DNA of 64,000 nt from Nilaparvata lugens (lineage: Eukaryota > Arthropoda > Insecta > Hemiptera > Delphacidae). A program made the position numbers and the translations under genes. The notes below the pieces were generated by a model. It was not told the DNA's origin, made no database searches, and worked only from the letters and a program-made list of their open reading frames with translations. Numbering within the stretch: position 1 is the first letter of the stretch; each line of letters starts with the position of its first letter. This document shows, piece after piece, positions 32,759-47,100 of this stretch. The DNA lies in assembly GCF_014356525.2 (NCBI RefSeq), contig NC_052506.1, positions 31,068,192 through 31,132,191 of the forward strand. The letters run 5' to 3'.

Positions 32759-34556
32759 TGGCAATTATGCTGGATTTCCACATGAGTGTCAGTGATGTAG
32801 AGATATTATTCCTATGAGTTCAAATGGTTCTATTTCCATCCAGCCCAGCCTAGTGAGTAGGAATAATTCCATTAAAACGTATAGAAATAAAATTATAACA
32901 GTATAACCAATGTTAAAAAACAAAAAATAAAATGAATAAATTCAATAAGAATCTTTTTTTCTTGTTGAATTTTCAAAAAATAGTAACTATTTAATATTAT
33001 TTTGAAGTTGATGAAGAAATTATTTAATAATACTCAATTAATGGACTTTTTTTAATAATTACGGCAATTGAAAGTTACAAAGCCAGCTCTGAAAGCTCGA
33101 GACCAAAAATAAGAAATGAATGACAGTTTCAATCTACACTTTACAGCCCACAGTAGGTCAGTGCCGTTCACTGGCATTTCAAGGTGACAACTTAATTGCT
33201 ATAGTAAACTGTACTGAGAGGTTATCTACCGTAATTTATTCATTCAAGCTAAAGAATTAAAAAATTACATCTAAGAACTAAAACTCATCACTAGAAAATT
33301 AAGATTTATAATTAGGTAAAATAAATGTAAAATTTTTATTTTTTATCAAAAAAGCATAACTAATAAGGGTAATTGTATCCTAACTTTCAACACAGATATA
33401 TATAGTAATGTTTCATTTTGGAATACCTATATAATTATTCAGTAAAAGTTATTTAATAAAAAATCCAGAAAATTGAAAAATAGAGTAGGCTGAAGTCTAG
33501 GAATTAATGGAGACTATGGAAAATTTAGAAACATAAATTATTGTAAGATATTGTATGTACGTATTGTAATACTTTAATTAACTTATTCATAAAATAACGT
33601 CATAGTACCATTTTTTGAAAAGTTGTTATATAAAATAACAGATTAAAACATAAATTAAAACGACTAGAAAGATAATGTCTTTAGGTTTTAAAAATAAATT
33701 TCAAAAATAATTTATTGTTTAAGTGTTTTTAATTTGTGTTTTTGATATGTTATTTTACATAAAGTTTTTCAAGAATTACTATGATGTTATTTTATGAATA
33801 AAAAAATAAGTAGCCCTGAATACATACATTTAAAAAGATACCGTATGTAAATAATTTATTCTGAAAATTACTCTTATCAAAATAAAAAAGAGGCATTACT
33901 TACAGTCATTAGGGTTATGTATCCCACAGCACCATAATATATGTTTGTAATAAAAGAAATTTTACTATTTCAAAAATTTATGCTCTGATATTATTTACAT
34001 AATCTTTTTAGTATGGCGCAAAAGAAAACTGTGTTAATTTTACTAGTATTATTGGTATTTTTTATTGTAGTTTGAAGCTATGTGTTCTGTGGTGTACTTG
34101 TGTGTAAGTAGAAGTGTACTGAGAGAAATTAAAAATAATAGATCAATAGTAAAATCAGGTGATTTAAATTTAGGATTTTTCCAATATAAGAGACTGTTCA
34201 TCCAACTTTTAAATAACTTGTTGCATGACTTAGCCATCTCTAGTGATGAACAATAGAATTGAAACTCTACCTCCAATAATAATGATAATTGGCGGGTACG
34301 ATTATAATAATGCTATGAGATGGAATAGAGATGGCTGTAGCCTACTTTTTGCATGAAAGAATACATTATTTTATTATTCGTGTTTTAAATTCATTTTCCA
34401 GCACACCACACCATATAGTCATATAAATTAATTTATTTTTATTTCATTTGTTGTTATCCTTATTCTTCAAAGTGCTTCAGATCAAATAAATTGAAATTTT
34501 GTGAATAATTTTGTAGATCTGATTAAAAATTTCTATAGACGCAAATGTAAATGACT
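32759..34556. other. AT-rich intergenic sequence
   Basis: Very AT-rich, with homopolymer runs. No gene, RNA or element with clear ends is seen. Confidence 0.5.
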
Positions 34557-34897
34557 TATAGTGAGGTACACGTTATAATGGCAGTGTTTGATTAGCAATG
34601 GTATTGCTATCCTTGTCTATTATTCAAAAAAACTGATAGCGCTATCTCATTCTCGCTTTGCTCTGTTGCCAAATCGTCTTTTAACAATTTAGAATTAATA
34701 ATTGATTAACGAAATATTTCATCTTAATTATAGAAATCTTGTCTAATAAAATATAATAGATTATTTAAACGAGAATGAACAGTAATATTACGTCAATAAA
34801 GCTGTGTCAGCTACATATAGAAGGCATTGACAAGGCAGAGGTTTGGCAACGTTGTTCTGTTACCTTTCTCTGCCATTATAACGTGGACCTCACTATA
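34557..34897. mobile_element. MITE of the TATAGTGAGG family, copy 1 (complete)
   Basis: The left end TATAGTGAGGTACACGTTAT (34557) is mirrored by the right end, ATAACGTGGACCTCACTATA (34897). It is about 340 bp with no coding capacity. The TA-rich ends suggest a Tc1/mariner-like TA insertion, but the ends merge with the duplication, so the superfamily is open. Other copies lie at 60.9-63.7 kb. Confidence 0.8.
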
Positions 34898-35308
34898 TAG
34901 TATATTATGGTTTGTAAGTTCGTACGCAAAAATCTGGATATAGGCTGATCAAAAGCAGGCCAGCATATGGGGTGAATAGGGCCCTATGCTTCAAACAAGC
35001 TTCACGATTCACGACCACATTTTTTTCATTGCGGATGATGCCCACATGAGCGTTATACTTGTGCAAGGGTAATGGAAAGTGTGAGGGTGATTTAATGAGA
35101 TGTTCAAACGTGATTTAATCGATTATTGTAGTCGGTTATTATTAGGCTATAAAATACAATCAAATAAGAATACACTGGCAAAAGTAGAAAAATAGTTTTT
35201 GTGGCACCAAAGTTTCATTGTTGTTTCAATATATCGAGATTTTTTGATAGTGAAATATTATACAGCTAAGCTTAGGGTACATAAGTAATTAAATAGTTAT
35301 TAATATCA
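34898..35308. other. Intergenic sequence
   Basis: Nothing recognised. Confidence 0.4.
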
Positions 35309-35409
35309 ATTAAAACAGGAGACACAATACATAAATAGATTGAAAACACTTAAAACTTACATTAGAAACGGAAATTTTCGGAAACTGAGTTTCCTTCCTC
35401 AACCGAGCC
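35309..35409 (-). mobile_element. Penelope-like element tail fragment, copy 1
   Basis: About 100 bases closely matching 62086-62205, which lies downstream of a GIY-YIG coding fragment on the same strand. The minus strand reads TTGAGGA, a GGAAAC/GTTTCC stem with loop TCA, then GAAA. This is laid out like the core of a hammerhead ribozyme, which Penelope-like elements are known to carry. The first core base is T, not C, and I could not complete stems I and III. Confidence 0.5.
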
Positions 35410-37448
35410 TTATTATTAAATATTTATAAGTAATAAATTAAATACAATTAATTAAGTAGAATAATTGAAATATAAAGGGGGCTCTGAATATTTGGCACCC
35501 TGAATCAGGGATGCCCATCCCCCCCATGGTGATGTCCATATCGCAAAATCCCCCAAAATTTGGCATCCATTCAAGTACCGTAACCTACTTAAATTCCTGG
35601 AAGGTCAGTTCAAAACTGTTTATATGGAAAGTCTAGTCAGCTCTTTTATAAATTGGGGCCTGATGAAAAGTATCAATTGATTATCATAATGATTGGTAGA
35701 TTCGTGCTTCGGTGATAAGTGATAGCGGCATCTATAATAAATTTTGGGAAAAAGCATCAGATCCCGGACTATTCTACGTAGTTTTTACTACCTGCTAGGC
35801 AGGTAGAAACTAGAAATAATAAGATACTATAGGTTGAGCCTACCATTGTATGTGTAGCGTGATCCTGACCTGCATCACTATAGGCATATCAGTGGGTAAT
35901 CGGCTCAAGGCTACTTTTTTCGTTTTGTTCTCACAGCAGTAAAATATTGAGAAAATACTTAGGGTGGACTTTAGAATTGCCTCAGATGAATTGACTGAAT
36001 AGAAAATATAGGCTACCATCAGCTTTAAATAGGCTTGCTATCTGAATCAAAAGTAGTCTATAAAATCACTTGCATAAATACTCAATTGCAATAGGCCTAC
36101 AATATTCATTATAACTTGGCAGGCATCCTATAAAAAATATAGAATGAGTATTAAACAAATTTCTTGTTACCGTAATAATTATTGTATGGTACGCCTAGGC
36201 TAGTTAAATTTAAGTTCAACTTAAAACCATTTAATATTCATCAAAGCTTGTCATTGTTGGGAATAAAAAAAATTTGATGATTTTGAAACTTTATTTTAAT
36301 AAGAAAATATAAGCATTGTTGTGTGTCAAGTGTAAGTATATTAATACCTCTTTATTTAAAATACTGTAAAGGTGCTAAAATTATGTTTTTCTTAAATTAT
36401 CGTATAAATTTTTTAAAAATTTTAATCTTATTTTCAAAAAAGTTCAGCATAACATCTGCTTTATTAATGTAAAATAAATAATCCTTACAAGCAAATTCTT
36501 TATTCATCTGAGGATAATAAAACTTAGTTGCAACGTTCCAACCAGAAAACACTCACCTTCAAAGGTGAAGTTTCCTCAAGCCGCTTTAAATCCTCAAATG
36601 AACTGTAAACTTGAAACGTTCTGATAACACATATTTAAATATAAATATTTGAACCGAGCTAACACGTCTCACCTATATCATACTCAAAAAAACTACTGTA
36701 TATAAAATAATTCACTACTAAAACGAATCTAACCTAAGTAACTACACCGCTGCTACCAAATTAATGCGCTCTTCTTCCCTGAAGTCGCAGAATACAAATC
36801 AGCTGTAGTAATGACAGGAAGCTCCAATTGGCAATATTATCGGGAGAAAGCTCGCAAGGCTACGGATGGTTGCAGCGTATCAAGAATGAAATGAAACCTG
36901 ATACGTTACAAATTTACAATAGGTACTTCAGCACTGGCACTGACTTTATAGGGCCCTTTACATTAGTCAAGTATGCTTGACTTGAAGTTTTTTTAACGTT
37001 TGAGTTAAATAGGCGATTTTGAAAAGTTTCTTGACCTCAAATTTTCATAGCCACAAAAGTATACAATTTATTATGAAGTTGAAGTAAAAAATCTAATTAG
37101 TCTCAAAGATTTCTTCTTCATACATAGGCTACCTCGTTTTCTTTTGCATCATAGGCCTACTTCTTTATTAGTTGTTATTAAACATTCCACATTGTCTGAT
37201 AATTGTTTAATCTTATTTTATCATTTTTAGGTTAGACTGTAGTAGGCTACCCTGATTTTGAATATAAAAGTCAAACAAAGCTTGAAGAAGGGTCTAGTGG
37301 ATTTAAAATGCTTCTGTTTTTGTAGACGACTTCAAGTTTGCAAATACATTTAGATTGTAAAGGTACATAACTTAAGTCAAGTGGACTTGACCTATGTGGA
37401 GCCCCTGTGGAGTCCTCTCATTACTAAACTCATCTATATTATATAATC
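35410..37448. other. Intergenic sequence
   Basis: AT-rich, without a supported gene. A C-run (CCATCCCCCCCATGG) occurs near 35515. No transposon ends are resolved. Confidence 0.4.
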
Positions 37449-38111
37449 ACTAGCCGTCAGGCTCGCTTCGCTGGCGCCCCCTGGACCCCCGACTGGATCG
37501 TCCAAGAGTGAGAACAGCAGGCTCGCTTCGCTCGCCTGATTTTTTCATTTGAGCATTTTTATCATATGTTAGGACGATCCAGTCGGGGGTCCAAACTAAA
37601 CGTCTGGCTAAACGGATATGGCGAGCGAAGCGAGCCTGACGGCTAGTAATATAATATTCCCAGGAATAGCTCTGATTGAAGTAGCAGTGCCCAATCAATT
37701 TTTCCGCGATAAATGCATTTCAATCTTCAACTTGGTGCCAACCTAACAAAGTCAACTCAACTTAATGCCAACCTGACAAAATTATTAATTTAGTTACCAT
37801 TTTATTTTTATTTAGTTACCAGTTAACAACTGTTTCGAAGAGGTACTCTCTAGATTATAGTTCTATATTAACATATGGTATGGCCTTTTTTCAATTATAA
37901 TTAAGAAAATAAGAAGAATATACATGCTAAAAGACGAACTTAAAACCCTTAAAAACCACCCTTAGAGTTAAAATATTGCCAAAAGATTTCTTAGTGCGCC
38001 TCTAAAGGGCCAACTGAACATACCTACCAAATTTGAACGTTTTTGGTCCGGTAGAATTTTAATTCTGCGAGTGAGTGAGTGCCATTTCGGTTTTATATAT
38101 ATTTATATAGA
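37449..38111 (-). mobile_element. Helitron-like element with palindromic 3' region
   Basis: On the minus strand it begins TCTATATAAATATATATAAA after an A (38111), followed by the AAACCGAAATGGCACTCACT sequence typical of insect Helitron 5' ends, and ends GCGAGCCTGACGGCTAGT at 37449. The 3' end is duplicated in inverted orientation: 24-bp arms at 37449-37472 and 37624-37647, and inner 21-bp perfect arms at 37483-37503 and 37572-37592. No Rep/helicase is coded. The base after CTAGT is G rather than T, so the end or target is altered. Confidence 0.65.
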
Positions 38112-38310
38112 TTCTCCTATAGTATAATAAAGGAGAGAGCTGGCTTATAAAAGTACGGGATAAAAAATTGACGCATCATCACGTCTGAGCTTCTGGACTG
38201 ATCAACTTGAAATGTTGCATACAGACTCTTAATTTACCGAGGATAGTTATAGGCCTGTTTTCAATTCTTCAAGATTTCATTGCGTCAAGTTTTCATTACG
38301 TCATGCTTCC
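38112..38310 (+). mobile_element. Helitron fragment, relative of 32514-32758
   Basis: It shares AGAGCTGGCTTATAAAAGTAC, ATCATCACGTCTGAG and TTCAATTCTTCAAGATTTCA with the intact Helitron at 32514. The 3' CTAGT end is missing and it abuts the minus-strand element at 38111, so it is truncated. Confidence 0.65.
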
Positions 38311-38684
38311 ATGCAGTTTGTTAAACCTACTTTACTTGAGAGTGATCATGAGAGATTCAATTGAATTGATTATAGATAAATAGTGTATTCAATGGTTTTA
38401 TTTTTTATCTCCTCATTCTTCTATCTATAATATCATCTTTTTCCAATCTATCTACACGTTGCCTTTTGTTCTATGAATGTTATGTCAATAAAATTATATT
38501 TATCTACACTATATAACTTATTACAGACTTGGTGAAAAATACAGCTGAATAATTGCTGCCACTGCAATAGATGGCTCTGAGCATAGTGACATTCTCCAGC
38601 TTCAGGGATCACTGTTACAGTCAATATGTGTTGTGCTCGCTGATGTAGATAAAGATGAATATGGAACAGATACAAAAAAGGTGT

Positions 38685-38890
38685 ATATATACAGCCACAA
38701 TACACGACATGCCACTAGACTGCAGGTTCCCCGGAGCCGACTGGCAGGGAACTACAATAGCTTTACTTCCCAGGCATTGCGAATTTTTAACAGCCTTCCT
38801 AGATAAATTCAGGAAACACGGGACTCTTGTTTCTGTATCACAGTGAAAAATAAACTCCTGGAAAAGCCACTCTACTCACTACAGGATTTT
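38685..38890 (+). pseudogene. C-terminal remnant of a non-LTR retrotransposon polyprotein
   Basis: In one plus frame it reads HNTRHATRLQVPRSRLAGNY, then ALRIFNSLPR, a stop, and KNKLLEKPLYSLQDF. This is the conserved tail downstream of reverse transcriptase in jockey/CR1-type LINEs (compare HNTRHQK...IPRVRL...YFNRLP in the copy at 59.7 kb). The in-frame stop and the missing upstream RT show a dead 5'-truncated copy. Confidence 0.65.
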
Positions 38891-39034
38891 ACGAGGAACC
38901 TCTTTTTGTGAGTCAAAGCACCTCTACAGCATGAATAACCATAAGGTTATTTTACTGTGATCAGAGAATTCAAACACTGCCTATCTGGAAACCCCAGTCC
39001 TTGGCAACGACCTCAAGTATCAAGTAAGTATTTC

Positions 39035-39150
39035 TTTTAAAAGGGAAATTTGACCACAGGTCTGATTGGGGATCCTATTCGAATAGAAATAACTACTCTT
39101 ATCTATCGCATCAAAATTTTGGTCCGCCATCTTGGAACCATCAGACTGGG
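39035..39150. repeat. Solo subunit of the 15.8-kb foldback family
   Basis: It contains GATTGGGGATCCTATTCGAA, then TTTTGGTCCGCCATCTTGGA, matching the subunits within 15799-16995 but diverged and without the ACAGAGTGGG ends. An old fragment. Confidence 0.6.
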
Positions 39151-41010
39151 GGATGCATACAATAATCTGCTACAGAGATGCACAAATCCATGAGTAGTTG
39201 GACAGCTTGCGGATTAAGTTATTTCTTGCACTCACTCTGGCCTTTGTATTAAGGCAGTGATGTTTAGATGAAAGGGCCATGTCTAGATCCACTTCCAGAC
39301 CTTAGGTGATTTGCATCTAAATATAAGGTAGAACAGGACATATAGCTAAAATTCTATACTATTTTAGACTTCTTATGATATGTTTTAATATTTAAACTTC
39401 AAGATTTCTCTATTGTTGATGGTGGATATTCCCACCAACAATGAGTATCAAAGTACGAATGCAGTAGTACTGACTCGAGACTTGGACAATCTTAAGGGTC
39501 CTAATTATTTGATGAAGTTCTGTCAGAATAGATGGAGATCTCCAGAATATATTGCTAATTCATAATAGTGTTATTCCAACTAAAAAACACGTTTTTATTG
39601 AAATAGTATTTATAGCAGCGTAAAACATAATTTATAAATGGTTTCTTATTGCCCTGATTAAATCCTTTTCAATTTTTTTTTGTTTGAATTGTATTTTGTT
39701 ATACTGTTGTAATGTAGCCGATTATTTGACATGAATTTTCACAATCCAAGAGCATCCATTGTTTAAAAATTAAAAGGGTCGACGACGGTGAAAATTCATG
39801 ACAAGTAAAATTGGACTTAAAATGTATGCCTCTTGGCAGTCAGTTACGAGGACGGGACCTGGAACTATCTACAGCAGATAATCGGGCCCGACTCTACCCC
39901 TCTGTTCCGAGACACCATTTTCCTGGTTCAGTGAGTTGCTAATATCAATTTTATTATTATATATTATTCATCTTTTTTTATTGAATGCAAATCCTGTAAT
40001 TATTCTATTGTTTGTTCAAAAAGTTTTCTTAATATTATTTTATTTAAGTTTCCAGTTTCATTTTGAGTTACAATTTAATTAAATCGATTACTTAGTTCTC
40101 CAAAATATAATCTGTTTTGTTCATTCTTTAAAATATAGTTCCTTCCTCATGAGTTATAAAGTTAGATCAATTTAACCTCTCGCAAGCCAAGCGATTCCCC
40201 CATTATAAATTATTACCATAATGTCTAGGGTTGTTCTCACAACCCTAAATTACCAGCTCAATACAATACCTAATAGATTACCCCAATTACCGATAACAAT
40301 TACCCTATTACAATATATTTCCATATAATTTAAATACCCTATTACACTGTATATTCATTTGATGTCAAGGCTTATGTGGCAGAGAGGACCTTGTGTCCTC
40401 ACCCTCCATTTAATAAAGGAATTATTGCTTTCTCTGCTATGAATTGATCTCGCTATAAAAAATTCCCTGTGATTCTCCCATTCGTGTAATGATGGGAAGA
40501 ATATTATGTTATATCCTCTTCAGAGAGTCGACAATTATTTGTTGAAACACCACCGATTCATGTAGATACATCACAATATTATATTATCGTTATTCAAATT
40601 GCATTTCATCTTCGTTCTGATTAATAGTTATTCATACTTTGTAAAGTTCGTTGAACAATTTGTAGCAGTACTGTCATTTAATGTAAATTAGTGTATAAGC
40701 CAGTATATATATTGTAACATATATGGATAAATAACTCTAATCTAATCTAATTGAAGTTGGAGAGCCGCTGAGGATTAAATGAAAAGCGACTTGGCCAGTC
40801 AATATTTTTATTTATATAAAAAATTAGATAGCATACTCTTAATAATACATTTGACGCACATCGCACAAACAGCTAAAAGGAATCAAATCATTGATAAAGG
40901 AATAAAAATTATTACTGTATTATCACATAATATCTTTAGAAGGAAACCCACATTTGAATTAATACAATTAAAAAATCAATAAACAATTTTTACTTGATAT
41001 TGAACTAGTT
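39151..41010. other. Intergenic sequence downstream of RPB3
   Basis: AT-rich. A TAATC short repeat after GGATAAATAACTC (40724-40752) looks like the tail of a LINE, perhaps the one whose C-terminus is at 38.7 kb. On the minus strand an AATAAA lies at 40812-40807, about 200 nt past the RPB3 stop, a possible polyadenylation signal. Confidence 0.4.
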
Positions 41011-41195
41011 CTAGTTGATGGCGAGAGCAGCATCTCCTCTGAAGTCATTACTCAATTGATTTTGGAGGTCTGATAGTTTGTTTTTCAGAATTGCGATTCC
41101 CATTGTAACTATGTTTTCAGGCTTCAGAGCTCCGCAGCTTTCAACATTGAAGAAAAATTTATTTGGTTTTGCTTCCCAATTGAATGGAGCTTCAT
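41011..41195 (-). CDS. POLR2C: RPB3 terminal exon
   Basis: 185 nt with TAG at 41013-41011. It encodes [20 protein letters not shown] and [14 protein letters not shown], the C-terminal dimerisation helix that packs on RPB11. Acceptor TTTTCATCAG. AT-rich third positions, unlike the next exon upstream. Confidence 0.94.
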
Positions 41196-44100
41196 CTGAT
41201 GAAAAAAACCAACAATGTAATTAGTTTTCAACTGGCATAAAGATAGCAATATGAAATGAAATTGAAAGTAAAAATGGGAATTCTTGATGAGAAATAATAA
41301 TTTCATTTCAAACAGAGGGTTGCGAAAAAAGGGAAAGCATTAAGATAACAATTTAAATTAGAATTTAAAAAGTTTTCATAAATATAATAACTATTATTAT
41401 AACTATTTTAATATAATAACATTAAAAAAACTTCGTTTTTTTAATGTTGAAATGGGATAGCTGTTTTAAATGCATTTTTCATGCACCCTTTCGTAATGTT
41501 CGCACCAGTTTAAACATGTTTGATCATTGAATATGGGGTTTCAACCTGGAAAATTAAAATCAATCTTCCTCATTCCATAGTATTATCTATTCAAAAAGTC
41601 TTCAGCGAGCAAAAATTGCCATACACTTCTGTTTTATTTTATATAATAATAGTTCCTAAAATAGATTGTTCTTCAGCCAAGAACCATCAAAGATATTTTT
41701 CTTAGGCAGTCCTCTGCAAGACAACCATTCTTCTGATAGATATCTTATTAAAATTTTGAGTAACATTTTTGATGAAAATGTTAAGAAAGATTCAGGAAAT
41801 TCTTCTAAATAGTCCACCTCTACAGTTTGTATTAAATAAAAATACTAAGAATTTGTCAAAAACCACAGATTTATTGATACTTAGAAAGACCGGTTTCGGT
41901 TAAACTCAGAGATTGACAATGGTGTAACAACCGAAACCTAAGTATCAATCAATCTGTGGCTTTTGACAATTTCTTAGTATTTTTATTAATTATGAATAAT
42001 TCCACAATATCAACTTCTCAACTACACAAAAAGTGAAAAAAGTCTACAGTTTGTCTCGAAACGGCTGGATATTTGCTTTATTCACAACAATGAATCAATA
42101 ACCCAGTATATTCAATCCAGCAATTTATCTCAAGTAAATAATATATTTTTTTCATTTTAACACACAAGATACAATATGAAAATACATGGAATAAAATAAC
42201 ACAATCATAATACACTAATTTATGGCCTGTGGTGCAAAAATATTGAATAAAAAGTAGATAGAATTGTGGTACTGACATTGATGTTGATCGAGCTCGGTGT
42301 ACTCGCTCTTGGGCCACTCGTCGGGCTTGGGGAAGAGTGTGTGGCGCATCGAGTTGTCTGGGTCGTACTCAAAGCAGACGCCCGTCGTCGGGTTCCACTT
42401 GGCGTGCTCCTTGCCGAAGCCCTTCTTCGCATAGGCACGCAGCTTCAGCTCCTGGCCTTTTCGCAATTTCACTATCAGAATGTCTGCGAACGTACAGTAA
42501 TTCTCATTACTGATTGTCTAATTTATTGCCAAATAAGAGAAATATTTTTACAAATGAAAATGATCATTAAGAATACAATGAAAATAATCATTCTTACAAA
42601 TGAAAATAATAATTTTCACAAATAAAATAATCATTAAGAAAACAATAAGTTTTGGCGTGACTGAAAAAAGAAGCATTGAGCTCCAGCCACGAGTTCTAAA
42701 ATAAGAAATACATTTTCAATCTGATAACAACAGTACAAAGTAATGAAAGAATTCTGTTGATAGATGATAATTTACGGATGTTGAATTTTATCAATAATCC
42801 AAGTGCACGATAATCAAAATATAGGAGCACAGAAAAATAATATAATAGTTGTCGTTTTAATAATTTTCAGACAATACTTTTTAATATCATTCGATATCTA
42901 ACTTTTTTCATCTTTTGAAAAAAAGTTTCTAGTATTGTCGAAAATGTTATGTTTTCTGGTCTAATTAACTCGACAAAGATGTAGAATTTACATTGAACGT
43001 ATTTGTTAACAAAAAATAATTAGCTATCGCTTAATTAAAATAGTTATATCCAACTCAAATTTAAATAGATTAGGGCAATTTTTTTAAAACCTACGTTGGT
43101 TGGATCAATAACGGAAAATAAACTAAACATAGTACATGCAACATTTTTAGATTACCGACAATAGCAGTTTGCTCTTAGGGTGGCTACTAACGTCAGAACA
43201 AGTGTGTTAAGCATGTGTGTGCACACAAACATTACTCTGATCTGCAAATTGGTATTTACTAGATGTTGAAGTAAAATTAATATTCGTCAAACATTCTTGT
43301 GTCATCACAGCGAAAGGCTTCTAACAAAATTTTCGAGGTTTGGTTTTTGTTGTTTTTTTTCTGCGCTGCTATATTTTTTGTTGTTGAATTATTTTTGTAT
43401 CATTATAGTTTATAATTTTCCAGTGTTTTATTTATTGTTATTGGTTGTTTATTTTATGTTAGAAGCTGAATGATACACAATAATGTTTTCTATTTCAAGG
43501 AAGCGTGATAATTTTCGAATAATACACAAAATACTTTCTATTCAAGAACTTGCTCTATTTAGATTACATAATACACATAAAATGGTCTCTATTTGGAATA
43601 ATCCATTTTGTGCTTTATGGAAAAGAATGAAGGTTGTAAATAATTAGTTGCCAACTACTGAAATGAATTTGGCGTGAAATTTCATAAGGGAATGCAATGA
43701 ATAATTATAACTTATCGTTGTATCAGGACACTCAAGAAACAGAATGGTGTAAGGTGAATATTTACAACCTGGATGGGATACCTTACTCATATACTTTCGA
43801 TTTTATAATTGGATGACTTCATTATCCCATTACTAAATACATAGAAACGAAATGGTGACTAATCATAATACTCTCCGAATCCGTTATATACCGGTATGTA
43901 TATTACTAGACTTGTGACGAGATCTATAACTATAAGAATACTTCAACAGTAATTGAATAATATAGGTATTGCAGAATAAAATAGCCTGAATTATTATACC
44001 TTTTGACAATCCATACTATTAATATATATGCTATGTAAGGCCTCTACATTATTCACTCTTTTAAAATGTAATATATTTCGATGAATTAATAAGTGACATT

Positions 44101-47100
44101 TGATTATACTAGCTCATTTAAGATGCGAACTATATTGGCCTAAAAGCCAAACATGGTTGCATGATATTAGGACACAGTGCAACACTTACACAAACGCATG
44201 CAACTATAATTTCACAACAGTGATATCAACTGTTAAAAGGAACAGTAGGCTATTCAGCGAATTCTCAATACCATCGATCACAATAGCTTTATCGAAAAAT
44301 TACAACACTAGATGATGATGATGATGATTATAATGACAAAAAAGATGAGTAACATAACTAAGAATACATTTCCACTTGAAAATTCAATTTTATATAAATA
44401 ATACTAAAATCAAATAAATTGAATGAATATAAAGTGATATAAAGAATGACACTTAATACTTTGAGAACACTTCTTGGTGAAATTTGCAGTCCAAAACCGA
44501 TATGAAATCAAATATTATCTTTTCAACGTTCAATTATTCATGATCATTTATATGAGAATTTTTCAAGTACTATTTCTAACTCTTTATCTATATACGGACA
44601 ATAAAGACAAATAATCACAAATTTCACAACAACATAAGAGAGAAGCAATGCTATTTTACTACTAGTTCTTACTATTCTCTACTAATATAACAGCTGTTAT
44701 AGGTTCAAAGAACCCCAGATAGATAGTCCTACAGATAGAAAAAAGAAAGAAAGAATGACACAAATCCAAGTCAATAGAAAAATTGCCATTCTAGAAACGA
44801 AAAGTTCCAACGCATATCAAGAAGGAGAAGAAGGGCTTTGGAAAAGGGGTCTTTACTTTTAGTAGTAAGTTTGAGTTTCTTTTCAAGTTTTAAAATTTTC
44901 AATACAGTATTTTTCAGTTTTATCAGTGATGATTTAGTGAAGTATTCTTATTTAATTTGGTTTTCAACTTTTCTAAATTCTAAATTCCTAGTTTATGAAT
45001 ATTTTGGTCTCAAAACTGGAAAAAAATCAAGAAGTGTAAACATAACCTATTTTGGACAATTTCTATCTAAATTTGGGAAAGGAACCGCTTTGGGCTTTAA
45101 GCCTGTTGTTCCTTTTCCAATCTCTCATAGTTGAGAATGATATTGTATGTATCAATGTATAAATAAATATTGAATTCACCCAGAAGTCCCTTAAGATCCG
45201 GCCGGTGTTTTCCCTAGTCAACTCATAGTTGTGCCGGGCACTCTCTTTAATTCAGGCCTTTTCCCAAGTTATAATAGTAAATTTAATACGCAATAGACTA
45301 GAGCCATTATTGTAAGTGAGTTAGCGAAATAAATTATTTTCTCTCTCTATTATGAACGGCCATGACTTCGAGTTTCCCAGGATAGATATTTAAAAATTGT
45401 GGCTCCGAGTCGTCGAGGAATGTAGATTATGGAATTATCTCTAAAACTTAGCCTTCTTGTCGCGACATAAAGTGCGATAAGTTGGAAAACAGCAAGCATT
45501 GAAATTATAACAAACTACCGATTTTGCAGTTACTATTTGGTCCAAAGGCTCTAGAAGCCACGCGACGATTGGTCAAATTGATTCCATTCGCCCAATAGGA
45601 GACCTGTTTCTAAATACAGTAGTGGGGATTCCCCAGTCGAGAGACCAGATTACGTTCCGGAGGACACTTTGCTAGGAGCACCACGAGAGTAAAGATGTAG
45701 TCATTATGTTTCGCCCTTTTTGGGCAGGTTTACAAGTTTATTTTATTAGTTAATGTAGACGCCAGTTTTATTTTTATCAAAGTTTAAATTTTCTAGTAGT
45801 GCCATGTCCTGAAAAGTTTAATTGTGTTTCTTCATCATGTACGAATAGTTGTTTCTTCAAATAACCGCTAAGGTACGTAAAATAAGGTTAAAATATAATT
45901 TAGGGAATTTAATTGATTGAAACTTCCATAAGAGTATTGTATTTTATCAACAAAGCCTGTTAATTTTCAAGTTAATAATATTGATTGAGAATAATCCTTT
46001 TGATTCTATTAGTGATGGAAGATAATTATAAATTTTTTTTCTAAAGAAGTATAGAAAGTTTTCCGTTACGTTACATTTGAGTTATTGTTTCTGGAGATAT
46101 ATTATCGTAGAGTATTGCTGAAAGTCAGGAAGATAGCCTTTAAATTGGAATGAAACTTTTAAGATTATGTTCATATTGAGTTTATGACATTTTATAATTT
46201 TATATTTTTCAGACTCTGTTTTCTAATGTCATTAAGGCTTTCGAATAATTTAGTAAATTTTTAAGATAGAAATCTTAATAGACGAAGAAGAAAGTTTTTC
46301 TTTTCCAGGAAATTAATATTAATGAATGTTCAAATTTTAATACAATTTAAATTATTTTCTATGTGTCTACTAATTTTATTTAATTAAAGGTAAAAACTAC
46401 CCACAAGATGAATCTTATGAGGCAAACATTATCTTTCCTTAAAGTGAAATTTTCAATATTTTTTTCTTTTATTGTGTTATGAAGTGTCTTGTTTTATTAG
46501 GTGATAAATTCATAATTTCAGTTGATACTAGTTTTTGGACTTGTATTTGTAGGTAAATCAAATCATAAACTCTGGAATGTTCATTTTTAATTAAGGTTCT
46601 GAGCAGTTTTGGGCGAATGCCCGTTATTTACACTTGGATTGCGTCCTATAGTTCATAAATAATAAATAAAATAAATGTTGGCTGGCGCACAAGTTTCCAA
46701 CAATACTAGCCGAGCTACTATATGAAAAATTATATTTGATTTCGCAAACCAAACGAAAAATATCATATAAGTTAGCATCATTTCAATTTGAATTATTTGT
46801 GAAGAAAGATCCATTAATTCTGATACAAAGAATCAGTAGTTTAAAGATAAAAATCTATATAAAATGAGGATTCAAATAGAATGAGAGAATTTAATTAATT
46901 GTAATCAATAGATAACTCCTGTTTTAGCTTTTGATGAATTGTAGGAAGAGTTAGAAATTAATGCTGTAATACATTTATTTACAGCGGTTCATGTGTGTCC
47001 CCAAACCAACTTCTTGTACTACCACCCCTTTGGTTCCGCAACTTTATGTAACACCGCTTCAAGACACCCGTTCAGACGACAGGTCTAGGGACGTAAGAGG

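Noticed and set aside
41835..41988. Hammerhead ribozyme at the ACCGAAACC foldback
   Set aside because: CTGAG and CGAAAC are present on the minus strand, but spacing and stems do not fit the hammerhead core.
44838..45134. 98-codon plus-strand gene
   Set aside because: Phe/Ser/Lys-rich AT-driven composition, no homologue recognised, inside a large intron.
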